From positions 1 through 21,665 of the IMG/VR virus record IMGVR_UViG_3300031707_000210: a stretch of 21,665 nucleotides of DNA; one strand, given 5' to 3'. Positions within the stretch are counted from its first letter, which is position 1, and each line of letters opens with the position of its first letter. Positions 3,721 through 13,608 of this stretch are shown here, in pieces. The translations under genes and the position numbers were made by a program. Source of the stretch: a virus. The notes under the pieces are model-generated. The model did not search any database. It was not told where the DNA came from and worked only from the letters and a program-made list of their open reading frames with translations.

Positions 3721-6700
3721 CTATCTATTTTCAAACCGAATGAATTTTTTCTCAGGTCTTTGTTTCAACGCATTGCGGATCATTTCTGGGGTGATGGAAG
3801 TGACAACACCCTTATATTTTTGGACTTCCAGGTTGTAATCCCTGATCTGTTTGAGAACGTCAGTTCTTTCGCTTCCCTTCGCTATCCTCAATTTAGAGTA
3901 GAGATCGTCACGCTGGTCGTCATAGTGTTGTTTAACGTTCGTAAACGATCTCTTCTCCTTTCCGAGAACCGAGATTCTTTCCGGCCTAAATCCAAAGACC
4001 TGGGTGGCTGTCTCCCCAGGCGTTAAGGTAACTGGTTTTCCTTCCTCATCGAACATGACCTTGCCGGTTGGAGTAGTTGCCCCCTCGGTTGCCATTCGAT
4101 AACCTTTCATCGGAGCTTCAAGGAAGGCAGGCATTAAACTCTCGATGCCACGATAGATGTCTGCCCTTTGGAAACTATCTATGGCCTTTTTCCCCTTGTC
4201 ATACATCCCACCATAAACGCCGTAAACATCCGAGAAACTAACGGTCGGGATGCCTATTTTTAAAGACCCCGTGAGGTCTGCCCCAAGGATCGCCGGAAGT
4301 CCTTCCATCCCGAAACGGGAGAGATATTCTCCACCGATCCCCTTTAAAACTTTTCTCATGTTTGATTTGTATGGAGTCCCGGTCATCCTTTCCATCCCAT
4401 CAAGAAGATCATCGAAGAACGGAATAGCCGCCGTTCCACCAAATATCGTTAGATAGGCCATCGTCCTCCCCATCACATCGAGAGCGATCTTCCCATCCGG
4501 CCCCTTGAGAGATTGCATCATGGAGAGTAAGAAGTTGTGATTGAAACTTCTAAAAGTATAGGCTGTTCTGGCCAACCGGCTACTGGGACTCCCACCCCTG
4601 GCCCAGGCCGGAAGATTCGATTTGCCATAGAGATAATGAGTATTATAAACATAATCCCTGGCGGCATCGAAGGCTTCCTTGTAGGACACATTCTTTTCGT
4701 ATCGCATCACCCGAAACATCGCCAGAGAAGCAGACTCACGATTAAAGACCTCCATCCCTGAGAAAGGCGTTGCGAGAACTTGGCCAATCTGATCGAGTGT
4801 TCCACCAAATTGACTTTTCATTCGGCCACGAATCTCTCTCAAATATTGAGCAGTATCAATTCCTTTCTCGTGCATTTCATGGAGAAACCCTTGCTCTTCT
4901 TTCGAGAGATGGCCTGGATTGAATTTATAGGCGGCAATGTCCTTCATGGACTGGACGTATTTTTTCAGAGGATTCTTTGTAACCCGCCCTAGGAACGGAA
5001 CGCCCGTGACGAAGTTTTGCGAGAAGTTGACCATGGCCGCCTTGATCGAACCGGAAAGATACCAGGTGAATGCCGCCCCTCGAACTTTGCCGGATAGTTT
5101 ATCGAGTCGGTCGGAGTTGCGGAGCATATCCGTGACATAAGATGAACCTTCTTTGAAAAGCTCTGGCTGTTTGGATGGGTCGATCCCTTCAAGGGATTTG
5201 AAGAAATCAAAAGCCGCTCGTTGTTTTGTGAGGAAACCGGAGAGGCCAGTCATGTAATCATAGAAAACCTTCTGGCCATTCTCTGTCTCATAACCTTTAA
5301 TAGTGGCTCCCTCTTCACGCATGATGAAGTGAGAAGCGAATCCACGGGCCTTGAGATCATCGGCCACGGCCTCAAAGAGGGCATCGGTGATATGATCTGC
5401 ATCCTCTGGACTAATCGTTTCTTTTCTCTTTGCCCGGTCGATACCTTTCTTGATGAATTGCTCAAGATGGATGTCGGAGACTTTCTGATACATCTCTTCA
5501 ATGGGTTGAGGTTCAAACTTTGATTCCCATCGCAATCCGGGATATTCTTTCATAAAACGATCTCTGGCCCTGGCCCCACGGATTTGATCGATGGCCCGGA
5601 CGCTTACGACGATCTTATCTTCCTTATCAAAGCCACGGATAACGTAATCTCCCTTTTCCCGAACACGGGGAACATAATAAGACCACCGACCCATGTCGTC
5701 CCGTAGTTCCTTGAGGCGGGAGATTGGTTTTTCGAGCCGATCTGCGGCACGTCCCAGTTCTTTTAATTGAGCATCGGTATATTTTCCGCCGGGCCGAAAA
5801 AGAGTTGGAGACATCTCTTCAAGGATATAATTCTTGAACGTCAATCCTCTTTGTTTGAGTTTCGAGAATTCGGTGTATCCTTTTTTTAGGTCTTCATACC
5901 ATGGTTGATCTTCGTATGGAGCAAAGGTCATTACCTCGTGTTGTTTTTTAACCTTAGCCCAGGCACTATCCATGGTTCGTTTCCAAGCGTAATATGCTGT
6001 AACCTGATCTTCGTTCAATTCTTTTCCAAGAATTTCTTTCGCCTTCGCTTGTAGAGAAACAATGTCCCGGTTAATCTCCCCTTGCTTTCCGATTTTCCCG
6101 AAGAAAACATTTTGGTCATCAGACCAGATCATTACTCTAAACAAATCTTTGGATTGATCTTTCGGCAAGGCGAGGAATTCATGGCCTTCCGTTTTGCTTT
6201 CGGCAAAGGCTTTTTGAACCATCTCGTGATTCATTTGCTCACGAGATTCGTCACGATTTAACTGGACGTCGATCAGTTTTCGGAAGTTACCAAACTTTTG
6301 GCCGATGTGCCAGGGGAGCATATACAACCGTTCAGACACCTTAAGATCGTTGCCCTTGATCCCCAGGTCATATTTGCTTTTGAAATTCTTGATCGAATCC
6401 CACCACGATCCCTCCGTCATTGGATTGTCTCCGAACATAAAGTAGGGTTCGTTCTGCCAATGGCGACCCATCTCTCCGGCCTTTAATTTTGGATTACCTC
6501 CGATCTGATTGCCTACCTGTCTGCGAAGATTTTCGATCTTCGCATTGATCGGATCAACCGGGGAAGAAATTTCTCCCTTCTTCGTTTGTTCTGACGCTTT
6601 GCGGACGAGATTGCGGATGTCATTATCTGTAACTTTTAGATCAGGGAAAACCTTCCTGATCCAATCTTTGACAGTTGCAATCAGGGTTTTAAGAATACCA

Positions 6701-9700
6701 GGATGATCTCCTTTTTGAGCGACTTGAGCGATCTTCTCTTCGGCGGCCTTCCACTTCCCGATATTTGTATCCATGTCGAATCCGTATTTCTTCCCGACGG
6801 CATCAATGTCTTTCGGGAAGTCACGGACGACTCGTTGAAGGAGATCGAAATAAGAATCTCCCATCATCTTTGGGAGTCCATAATGGCCGACGGACTCATG
6901 GAAGATCGCTTCTCTGGCTTCACCAGGATTTTTCAGATTCTCGGCAACGAGATAGACCTTGCCGTCATCACCGAATATACCTTTCGTGCCAGGATAGAGT
7001 TTTTTGCCAGGAGGGAGGTCTCTTTCGGTCGGCACGATCTCAACATCGGGAGCATCCCGCCATTTTACTTTGATGTCAAAGATTGCCTCATTGACATCTT
7101 TCGGAGTCATTCCCTTGGGGCCACGTTGCATCAATTCCGGGGGAATATTTCCTTCTGCCATCTCTCTTGCAAGAACAAAACCCTTTTCTCCGTATGCCAT
7201 CTTCCCGGCCTGGCGAATGAATTCGTCATGGCCGAGTTTTTCATAAGCAGACTGGATTTCTTCAGAAGGGGGCCATGCACCGCCCTCGATCTTCATCCCG
7301 GTGATCGGGACAGGCTCCTCGAACATTGCCTTGGGTTCTTTGCCTAAATCGGGGGTGCGGGAACGATATTCTTCAAACTCTCTTTGAAGCCATTTTGGTA
7401 ACTTAGAAAGTCCTTCGGAGCCATTAAGTGCTTCATCGGTGAAGGTTCTCATCCGATCCATTTTTAGAATAGCGGATACCTTCTTGTTATTCTCTTTTAA
7501 TTCATCCCATTTTTTCTCCTCTGTTAAACGGTCAGAAATGGCATTATGTTCATCCGATATTTTATCAACAAATTGACCAACCGCTTCACGAAGAGGTTTT
7601 GTAGTAGGTTCTATGCGGGGAGGAAGTGGTTCAACTTCAAACGGAATCTTCGCTATCCTTTCCTGGTGTCTATACTCCATTAATGCTTCAAACTTTGTAT
7701 CGTATCTTTCATGGCCCGTCGGCATTCTGTCTTTACGATCAATGGAGGTTGATCTCCATCCACCTTCCGGGTCTTTTGTAATTAAGTAGATGTGATTATC
7801 GGTTTGGAAAATGACTGGTTCGTTGGCCGGGATGGTCTTCTCCCATTCTACGAATGCCTTCTCATACTCTGCGATTTTATTTTCCCCCGCACCTTTGGCC
7901 GCAAAGTATTCTTTTTCTGTTGGTCGTTTTGGAGGTTGGAATCCTAACTCCTCGGTAGGTTTTGGGGCGGGTTCGACGGATACCCTTTCGACAGGGGCTT
8001 TTTCTGGTTCGGGAATTCCTCCGGGTGGTTTTTCTTGTAGCGTCTCATCAATTCGTTCACCACCGATTCGTTGAACTTCGGGCGGGAATAACCCTTTTTG
8101 TTCTGGGGTGACATATTTTTCCTCGATTGTTCTACGAGCCGCTTCTAAAATGTCAATCTTAGAGGGCGGCTTCTGGGCTCCAAAGAGTCCTTTCTGTTTT
8201 GGATTGCCAACGTCATCTACCATTTTAGCATAAGCATCGAGGGTGTCAATGATTTTTCTTGGAGTTCGACTCATGTCATTGAACATCTTCATCAGTTCGG
8301 TCTCGATGGGGTTTTTCCCGAAAAGGTTCCCTTGAAGCAAATACTCCTCTACATTCGTTCCTGCATTTCTCAGATCAGAGATAGTGCGTGCCGCATCCGA
8401 GATTTCTTTTGCAATGGAAAGATCGTGGCGATCTCCTCGCCGTATCGCATCCATCAACACGGTTTGTCTGGGAGCCGCTATGAGAAGGGCATTTGTGATA
8501 TTCTTGATATTGTTCTCAGGGTCTTCCGTCATCATAGTGATGAGGTCTGAATTCTCTTTACCGTATGCTTTGGCGAAAATCGCATTCTTGATTCTGGTAA
8601 GACCTTGAGAGGAGAGCTTTGCTTCTCCACCAATGCCTTCTCCCTTCTCGGTGATAAATTCTCCCATCTCATTGGCCGGAATCTTACCAAGAAAACTTCG
8701 GACGAATTCCCGATTGGAAGCCGCCAGCAAGTTGCCACTCTCGTCCGGGGCAAACACGGAAAGAACATCTGGTGACAACCGATCCATGTCAATCTTTGCT
8801 TTTTCACCTGCGGACATGACCAGGGTTGTCGGAGTGTTCGCATCTCTCGAAAACTCAACCCGCTCCTCCGGCGTCATCGCCGTAGTATTTTCTCGCACGA
8901 GTATCGGGTTTTTGGCACTTGCAACATCTTCTTTGGTGAGTCCGAACCTTTCCGCATTCTGGGTGAGCCATGCTTTGTATTTCTCGCCATTGGGATGGGC
9001 ATCCTCGTAGAGCTTTTTGATTGCGACTGCACGACCATTACCGGATTCGGCCATGTTGTCGGCCCCGACGATGGGAGCCCCGGTATCGGCCCCACGGCTT
9101 TCTCCGAGTTGTTCTGGATCGAGTTTGCTGTAAATCCGCATGATCTGATTCATGGAAGTTACCTTGTCTCGATCCCGTGGTTGTAGTTCTTGATTGTAAT
9201 TCGGGTTGTCCCTGAAATTGGTATCAATAGAAGTAATCACATCATTGGCCTCGACAACCTTGAACCGAGTTTGGGCCTTGATGCCCTTTGGCGTGATTAC
9301 CTCTTCCGGTCTTCCACCAGCCGCAAGTGGCATGGCTGGTTGACCAGGAGCCGGGGTCGGGGCGGGAGCCGGAGTCGGTGGAACGCCAGAAGGGATGAGG
9401 TTGGGAAGTTTCCCCTTAATGTGTGCATCGATCATCTCTCTGGCGGTATCTCTCGATCCAGCAATCCCGATCTTTCCCTCTCCCTCACGATAGACTTCCC
9501 ATCCGGCATCCGTCTTAATATAACCATATCCTTTTTTTGGCTTTGTCAACCCCTCCGGTAATGGAATCGAGGGTTTTTTTGGGACTTTCTCGGTGAAGGT
9601 ATAAGGGTATATCGCACGACCTCCACCGACCTGGGGTTCGATTTCGCCATTGGCATGAAGATAATCAAGAACCTCAGTTCCTTTCCTGGCATTGATCTTA

Positions 9701-12036
9701 TTCCCCATCGCATTAGCAACCCGTTGAATCAAAGCAATACCTAAACCTCCGAGATACTTTCCTTCGGTGCGGATGGCATCCATTTGATCCTGTGGCAGAG
9801 GAGTCTCGGCTGGTAAAGGAGGCTTTTCTGCCGGGGGAGGGGTAACGGCAGGGGGGATCGCTTTCTCGCCCGGCGGAAGGGCTCCTGTGACCGTGGGGGC
9901 TACTTCTGGGGGTGCTCCTCTCACTTCCATGACGATTTGATTAAGGACGACAAATTCCCCACTTGCTCGACCGATAATGTCGTATCCGTTGTCTGCGGCC
10001 CATTTTGCCCTTACCTCTGCCATGTCGGAGACCTTCCCGGCCAGACCGCTTCTCTTGATGAGGTCTTTCTCCATGATAACCTTTGCCCCATCCTTGATCC
10101 CGATCTCCATGACCGTCGGCTTTCCTCCACGGCCTACGGCTTGTTTGCCGTAGGTTTCTGCGAGCGGGCGTGAAGTGGTGAGATAGAAGCCAGGATAATC
10201 TTTATTGCTCGCAAACCTGGCCTCAATGGGTTCTCCAGCCACAATCTTGTTCGCATTGACATCGGAAGTTCCATGATAAAACGCCCCCGGAGCAGGCATT
10301 GAGGGTCTTTCGGTGGGGAGGACACCGGCGGAGGTAATACCCACTTCGGGGGCAATTCTTCCCTTTCCGGTCTCGACCGTGGCCCCTTTAGGGACGATCT
10401 GAGACCGTTTGTAACTTTTATCTCCAAGGATCGGCCTTCCATCGGTCTCCATTCCGACAACCTCTCGGTAAGAGTCCTGGGCGATCCTGGCATAGACTTT
10501 CGGTTGAACCGGCTCCTTCATCCGAAAACCCTCTCCAGGGGTCGTTCCGGCAGGAGGGGGAAAGAAAGGTAATTGGAGAATAGGTTTTTCGAGATCGGGA
10601 AGAAGTAATTGACGCAAAGATGAATAACCGTGTTCTCCTCCCGTGAGTAAATAAGGTTTTCCGTCTGGGCCAACGCCATACCATCGGTCGGCCTTATTGA
10701 CAAGAAGTTGTGGTTCTTCGGTTCTTCCTCCATAAATCGTCCCACCCGATAACGGGCCAGGAGGAACAGGAAGACCCCCTTCTTCTCGGATTGCCGGAGC
10801 ATGAAAAGGACGGATTGCCGGGACTCTTTCTCTTTGACTCTTTAAGAGCCAGGCCATGTAATCTTCGTCGATAGGGATCGGACGTTTTCCTTGGATATGA
10901 AGATCGGCTTCTCGTTTCCACATTTGGGCGACTTCTGGGTCAATCTTTCCCAAATTCGCAAAAACTCGTGATGCCGCTTTCTCCCTGAACTGAGGATCAA
11001 CGGTCTCATTTTTTAAAGAGGCGAAGGTTGCACTCCGATCTTGCCATCTCATCGCTCGTGTTCCGAGACCGAATAAGATCGAAATTCCAATCGAGGGAGC
11101 AATGGAATTGTAAGCGGCCTCTTCCGGTGTTGGGGTTGGAATGCCAGCTTCCTCTGCGGCCCTGGCTTGAAGTGCGGCGGAGGTTGCACCGGCGGCAGTT
11201 ACGAGAGGAACATTCGTCGCCATGCCAGCGAGACTTTGAGTGAGGGTTGGGGTTAGAAGTTTGCGGATCGTATCGATGGCTGGCTTTTTAATAAACTTGC
11301 CTGCGATCCCTCCGGTTACGGCTTCCGCAGGAGCGAGAAGAGACCATACCCCACCTTCGATTGCACCGATCTTGTTCGAGTAGGATTGAGCTTGCTCTTC
11401 CGGCAAACCTTCGGCCAGGGCCTCTTCGTATGCCCGACCCTTTCCGGCAAGGCCGAATGTTCCAAAAACTCCGACCATCCCGCCGAGAATCGCACCCGCA
11501 GTCGGGCCAAGAAAGCCGGTGACGGGGGCAGTTAAGGCTCCAATGGCGGCTCCGCCCTTTGCGGCGGCCAGAATTGTAGGGAGACTCTCGCCCATTCCGG
11601 TTAGAAAACGTCTAAACCCACCCTGGCCCTCAGCTTCCGAAGGTTGAAGGAATGGAATTTTTTCTGGAAGTTCTTCTGCAAATCCGGTGATGGCCTTTCC
11701 AGTTTCTTTCATCGGTTCGATCCCAGTCAAGGCTCCCATGCCAGTGATCGCTTGACCAGCGAATTGAGGAATGCCAACCGCTACGCCACGAGCGAGCGAA
11801 GAAGCGATGTCTCCCAGAACTCCACGTTGCGGAGGCGGAGGAGGCGGAGGAGTGGTTTCAAGGCCCCGGATGTGAGAAAGAAAAGGGTCTTCTGCGGTGG
11901 GTTCAGGAGCGGCTGGTCTCATTAAGGGTTTTGCAAAGGCAACCTGCGGAGGTTCCATTGGGGGTAGAGTTGTTCCCCCTATTGTTCCCCTTCCCAGTTC
12001 CGATTCACGCAGATAATCCAAAAACGGATCAGGCAT
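3721..12036 (-). CDS. Giant polyvalent protein: ART-like, ParB-like, zinc metallopeptidase and LPD-type regions (2771 aa)
   Basis: A single uninterrupted frame. In order: Pro-rich start with a run of seven Pro (about 62-70); Gly/Ala-rich hydrophobic, membrane-active-looking region (about 140-205); ADP-ribosyltransferase-like region (about 580-705) with FYHGTS (H588), GFYLTT (Y618) and EFVVLNQIVME (E694/Q700); Pro-rich linkers; DdrB/ParB-like region (about 915-1310) with QTRFKVVEANDV and the ESGNGR motif (997-1002); a small alpha/beta module (about 1380-1425); zincin-like metallopeptidase with HESVGHYGL (H1713, E1714, H1718) and AAEE (1764-1767) as likely third ligand; long helical C-terminus with the PAWAR..RLARTAYTFRSFNHNF region (about 2475-2500), resembling large polyvalent protein associated domains. 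Polyvalent proteins of phages are thought to enter the host with the DNA and counter defence. The position after virion genes fits. Which activities are live, and any self-processing, is inference. Confidence 0.85.
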   Translation of the reverse strand: MPDPFLDYLRESELGRGTIGGTTLPPMEPPQVAFAKPLMRPAAPEPTAEDPFLSHIRGLETTPPPPPPPQRGVLGDIASSLARGVAVGIPQFAGQAITGMGALTGIEPMKETGKAITGFAEELPEKIPFLQPSEAEGQGGFRRFLTGMGESLPTILAAAKGGAAIGALTAPVTGFLGPTAGAILGGMVGVFGTFGLAGKGRAYEEALAEGLPEEQAQSYSNKIGAIEGGVWSLLAPAEAVTGGIAGKFIKKPAIDTIRKLLTPTLTQSLAGMATNVPLVTAAGATSAALQARAAEEAGIPTPTPEEAAYNSIAPSIGISILFGLGTRAMRWQDRSATFASLKNETVDPQFREKAASRVFANLGKIDPEVAQMWKREADLHIQGKRPIPIDEDYMAWLLKSQRERVPAIRPFHAPAIREEGGLPVPPGPLSGGTIYGGRTEEPQLLVNKADRWYGVGPDGKPYLLTGGEHGYSSLRQLLLPDLEKPILQLPFFPPPAGTTPGEGFRMKEPVQPKVYARIAQDSYREVVGMETDGRPILGDKSYKRSQIVPKGATVETGKGRIAPEVGITSAGVLPTERPSMPAPGAFYHGTSDVNANKIVAGEPIEARFASNKDYPGFYLTTSRPLAETYGKQAVGRGGKPTVMEIGIKDGAKVIMEKDLIKRSGLAGKVSDMAEVRAKWAADNGYDIIGRASGEFVVLNQIVMEVRGAPPEVAPTVTGALPPGEKAIPPAVTPPPAEKPPLPAETPLPQDQMDAIRTEGKYLGGLGIALIQRVANAMGNKINARKGTEVLDYLHANGEIEPQVGGGRAIYPYTFTEKVPKKPSIPLPEGLTKPKKGYGYIKTDAGWEVYREGEGKIGIAGSRDTAREMIDAHIKGKLPNLIPSGVPPTPAPAPTPAPGQPAMPLAAGGRPEEVITPKGIKAQTRFKVVEANDVITSIDTNFRDNPNYNQELQPRDRDKVTSMNQIMRIYSKLDPEQLGESRGADTGAPIVGADNMAESGNGRAVAIKKLYEDAHPNGEKYKAWLTQNAERFGLTKEDVASAKNPILVRENTTAMTPEERVEFSRDANTPTTLVMSAGEKAKIDMDRLSPDVLSVFAPDESGNLLAASNREFVRSFLGKIPANEMGEFITEKGEGIGGEAKLSSQGLTRIKNAIFAKAYGKENSDLITMMTEDPENNIKNITNALLIAAPRQTVLMDAIRRGDRHDLSIAKEISDAARTISDLRNAGTNVEEYLLQGNLFGKNPIETELMKMFNDMSRTPRKIIDTLDAYAKMVDDVGNPKQKGLFGAQKPPSKIDILEAARRTIEEKYVTPEQKGLFPPEVQRIGGERIDETLQEKPPGGIPEPEKAPVERVSVEPAPKPTEELGFQPPKRPTEKEYFAAKGAGENKIAEYEKAFVEWEKTIPANEPVIFQTDNHIYLITKDPEGGWRSTSIDRKDRMPTGHERYDTKFEALMEYRHQERIAKIPFEVEPLPPRIEPTTKPLREAVGQFVDKISDEHNAISDRLTEEKKWDELKENNKKVSAILKMDRMRTFTDEALNGSEGLSKLPKWLQREFEEYRSRTPDLGKEPKAMFEEPVPITGMKIEGGAWPPSEEIQSAYEKLGHDEFIRQAGKMAYGEKGFVLAREMAEGNIPPELMQRGPKGMTPKDVNEAIFDIKVKWRDAPDVEIVPTERDLPPGKKLYPGTKGIFGDDGKVYLVAENLKNPGEAREAIFHESVGHYGLPKMMGDSYFDLLQRVVRDFPKDIDAVGKKYGFDMDTNIGKWKAAEEKIAQVAQKGDHPGILKTLIATVKDWIRKVFPDLKVTDNDIRNLVRKASEQTKKGEISSPVDPINAKIENLRRQVGNQIGGNPKLKAGEMGRHWQNEPYFMFGDNPMTEGSWWDSIKNFKSKYDLGIKGNDLKVSERLYMLPWHIGQKFGNFRKLIDVQLNRDESREQMNHEMVQKAFAESKTEGHEFLALPKDQSKDLFRVMIWSDDQNVFFGKIGKQGEINRDIVSLQAKAKEILGKELNEDQVTAYYAWKRTMDSAWAKVKKQHEVMTFAPYEDQPWYEDLKKGYTEFSKLKQRGLTFKNYILEEMSPTLFRPGGKYTDAQLKELGRAADRLEKPISRLKELRDDMGRWSYYVPRVREKGDYVIRGFDKEDKIVVSVRAIDQIRGARARDRFMKEYPGLRWESKFEPQPIEEMYQKVSDIHLEQFIKKGIDRAKRKETISPEDADHITDALFEAVADDLKARGFASHFIMREEGATIKGYETENGQKVFYDYMTGLSGFLTKQRAAFDFFKSLEGIDPSKQPELFKEGSSYVTDMLRNSDRLDKLSGKVRGAAFTWYLSGSIKAAMVNFSQNFVTGVPFLGRVTKNPLKKYVQSMKDIAAYKFNPGHLSKEEQGFLHEMHEKGIDTAQYLREIRGRMKSQFGGTLDQIGQVLATPFSGMEVFNRESASLAMFRVMRYEKNVSYKEAFDAARDYVYNTHYLYGKSNLPAWARGGSPSSRLARTAYTFRSFNHNFLLSMMQSLKGPDGKIALDVMGRTMAYLTIFGGTAAIPFFDDLLDGMERMTGTPYKSNMRKVLKGIGGEYLSRFGMEGLPAILGADLTGSLKIGIPTVSFSDVYGVYGGMYDKGKKAIDSFQRADIYRGIESLMPAFLEAPMKGYRMATEGATTPTGKVMFDEEGKPVTLTPGETATQVFGFRPERISVLGKEKRSFTNVKQHYDDQRDDLYSKLRIAKGSERTDVLKQIRDYNLEVQKYKGVVTSITPEMIRNALKQRPEKKFIRFENR

Positions 12037-12039
12037 TGT

Positions 12040-13596
12040 TTAATTCTTCCCCCAGTATTCTCCCCAAAGCTGATTGGTATATTGAGAAGTATATTTACTT
12101 CTCTCCTTTTTGGGCAATCTCGATACCCAGGCTTTTTGTTCCGCCATGAATTCAGGTCTTGTCATTTTATAAGCTTCCCTTGGAATGTCTATCCCCTGAG
12201 CCTTTAGCCATGGGGCCATGAAGCCAATTTTCTGTCTGGCTCCCCGAATGTCGAACCCAGTTTGCATTCCTGTGTTCGGATCAGTCATCATCGATTTATT
12301 GATGACATCTCGAATGATGGGATGAATGGCTTCCGGTTTCTCTGGGACGTAACCCAATAACTTAGCCCCCTGGTAAACCGCAGAATTTGGAGCAAAGGCA
12401 TGGGGTCTTTCAGCTTCGGAAAGGGCGTGCATTCCGGTAGCGTATCTGGCGAATTCTTCTCCGGGAAGGGCCTTCTCGTGAACTCCGGCCATCCGGCGAT
12501 AATAATCACCCATGGCTTCTCGATACGGTTTCTCCGCTCCAATCTCTGCCATCTTCGTTTGATAACCGGCTCCCGTGGCGGCCATCTTTTCGAGTGTTCC
12601 CGCAAAGTTTTCGAGGGCATTCAATTTCGTTTTACTATAACCGCCTTCTCTTCCGAGATATCCCTGGGGAGACCATGGTCTTGCTGTCGGTGTCATCAAA
12701 ATCTTTTGGATACCTTGAAGAGCCGTTCTAATTTCGCCAGGCATCTCATAACCTGGAACCTCTGGGGCACGGCCCGTCGGAATTGGTGCTTCTCCCATGG
12801 CAGACAACGGGATCGCTGATCCGCCACCAGTTCCAATTCTTTCTCTCGCAAGTTGATCTCCACTCACGGCCCCAGGCGTGCCTGCGGGAACTTCTCTTCC
12901 GCCAACGAAAAATCTTTCAGGCCCGGCTGAATAAGTTCCTTGCTTTGCCAATTCTCCCTTCCAATCCCATCCACCTGTCGGAACTGGTTTCCCTGCTTCA
13001 AAAACTCCGGTAGGCCCACGCTCCATGTCAATTACGTCTTTTCCGGTAGGCATGAAAGTATTTCCGAACCCACCCGAAATGACGCCGGTGATAGGATCGG
13101 GATAATTTGCTCCATAGGCGGCCCTGAGTTGATCGAGCGTTCCACTCGTCGTTCCACCCACGTTAAAGGCAGTAGGTTCTGCCGGAAAACCAAGTTGTTG
13201 GGCTTCGGGTTGGGTTATCTCAGGATTGTAGGCCGCAAACCTTTTGAAAAGTTCCGGCAATGCAGGTCTATTGAGCTGAGGATTATATGGGCCACCCATG
13301 GCGGGTTGATTGGGAATCGCCTTTTCCGGGCCGCTTAAATTCGTAAATGGAGACCCTGGCGTTCCCTTTCCGCTCATCACATCCAGCACCTTACCGAATG
13401 TATCAGGATGGATGGATGCCGCAAGAATTTTATCCCTTTCGATCTGGGCTTGCTCTTTCGTCATCGGCATCCCGGCAAGGGTTGTTTCTTGAGACTTCGC
13501 TATCGCCGGAGACCCGGTTATGAGAGTCGGAAGGAACTTGTCCTGATAATCCGCCATGAATTGATCCACCTTCTCTTGATAAGGTCTATTTGCCAT
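12040..13596 (-). CDS. Putative virion or ejection-associated protein of unknown fold (518 aa)
   Basis: ATG at 13596 has AGGAGG seven bases upstream, and the stop lies only 3 bases before the start of the giant protein. The protein is rich in Gly, Pro and Ala. The N-terminus (about 1-85) is helical, beginning ANRPYQEKVDQFMADYQDKF. The middle (about 85-300) is low in predicted helix with repeated short Gly/Pro turns. The C-terminal third (about 330-518) is helical and charged, ending in an aromatic-rich tail NQLWGEYWGKN. There is no signal peptide, transmembrane helix or catalytic motif. By position it may be an internal virion protein that works with, or packages, the giant polyvalent protein. 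That is inference and no family was recognised. Confidence 0.75.
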   Translation of the reverse strand: MANRPYQEKVDQFMADYQDKFLPTLITGSPAIAKSQETTLAGMPMTKEQAQIERDKILAASIHPDTFGKVLDVMSGKGTPGSPFTNLSGPEKAIPNQPAMGGPYNPQLNRPALPELFKRFAAYNPEITQPEAQQLGFPAEPTAFNVGGTTSGTLDQLRAAYGANYPDPITGVISGGFGNTFMPTGKDVIDMERGPTGVFEAGKPVPTGGWDWKGELAKQGTYSAGPERFFVGGREVPAGTPGAVSGDQLARERIGTGGGSAIPLSAMGEAPIPTGRAPEVPGYEMPGEIRTALQGIQKILMTPTARPWSPQGYLGREGGYSKTKLNALENFAGTLEKMAATGAGYQTKMAEIGAEKPYREAMGDYYRRMAGVHEKALPGEEFARYATGMHALSEAERPHAFAPNSAVYQGAKLLGYVPEKPEAIHPIIRDVINKSMMTDPNTGMQTGFDIRGARQKIGFMAPWLKAQGIDIPREAYKMTRPEFMAEQKAWVSRLPKKERSKYTSQYTNQLWGEYWGKN

Positions 13597-13608
13597 CTTA
13601 ATCCTCCT

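Noticed and set aside
6703-7347. 214-residue plus-strand open frame
   Set aside because: It lies wholly opposite the metallopeptidase part of the giant gene, has no ribosome binding site and looks like antisense sequence. The coding strand has clear motifs.
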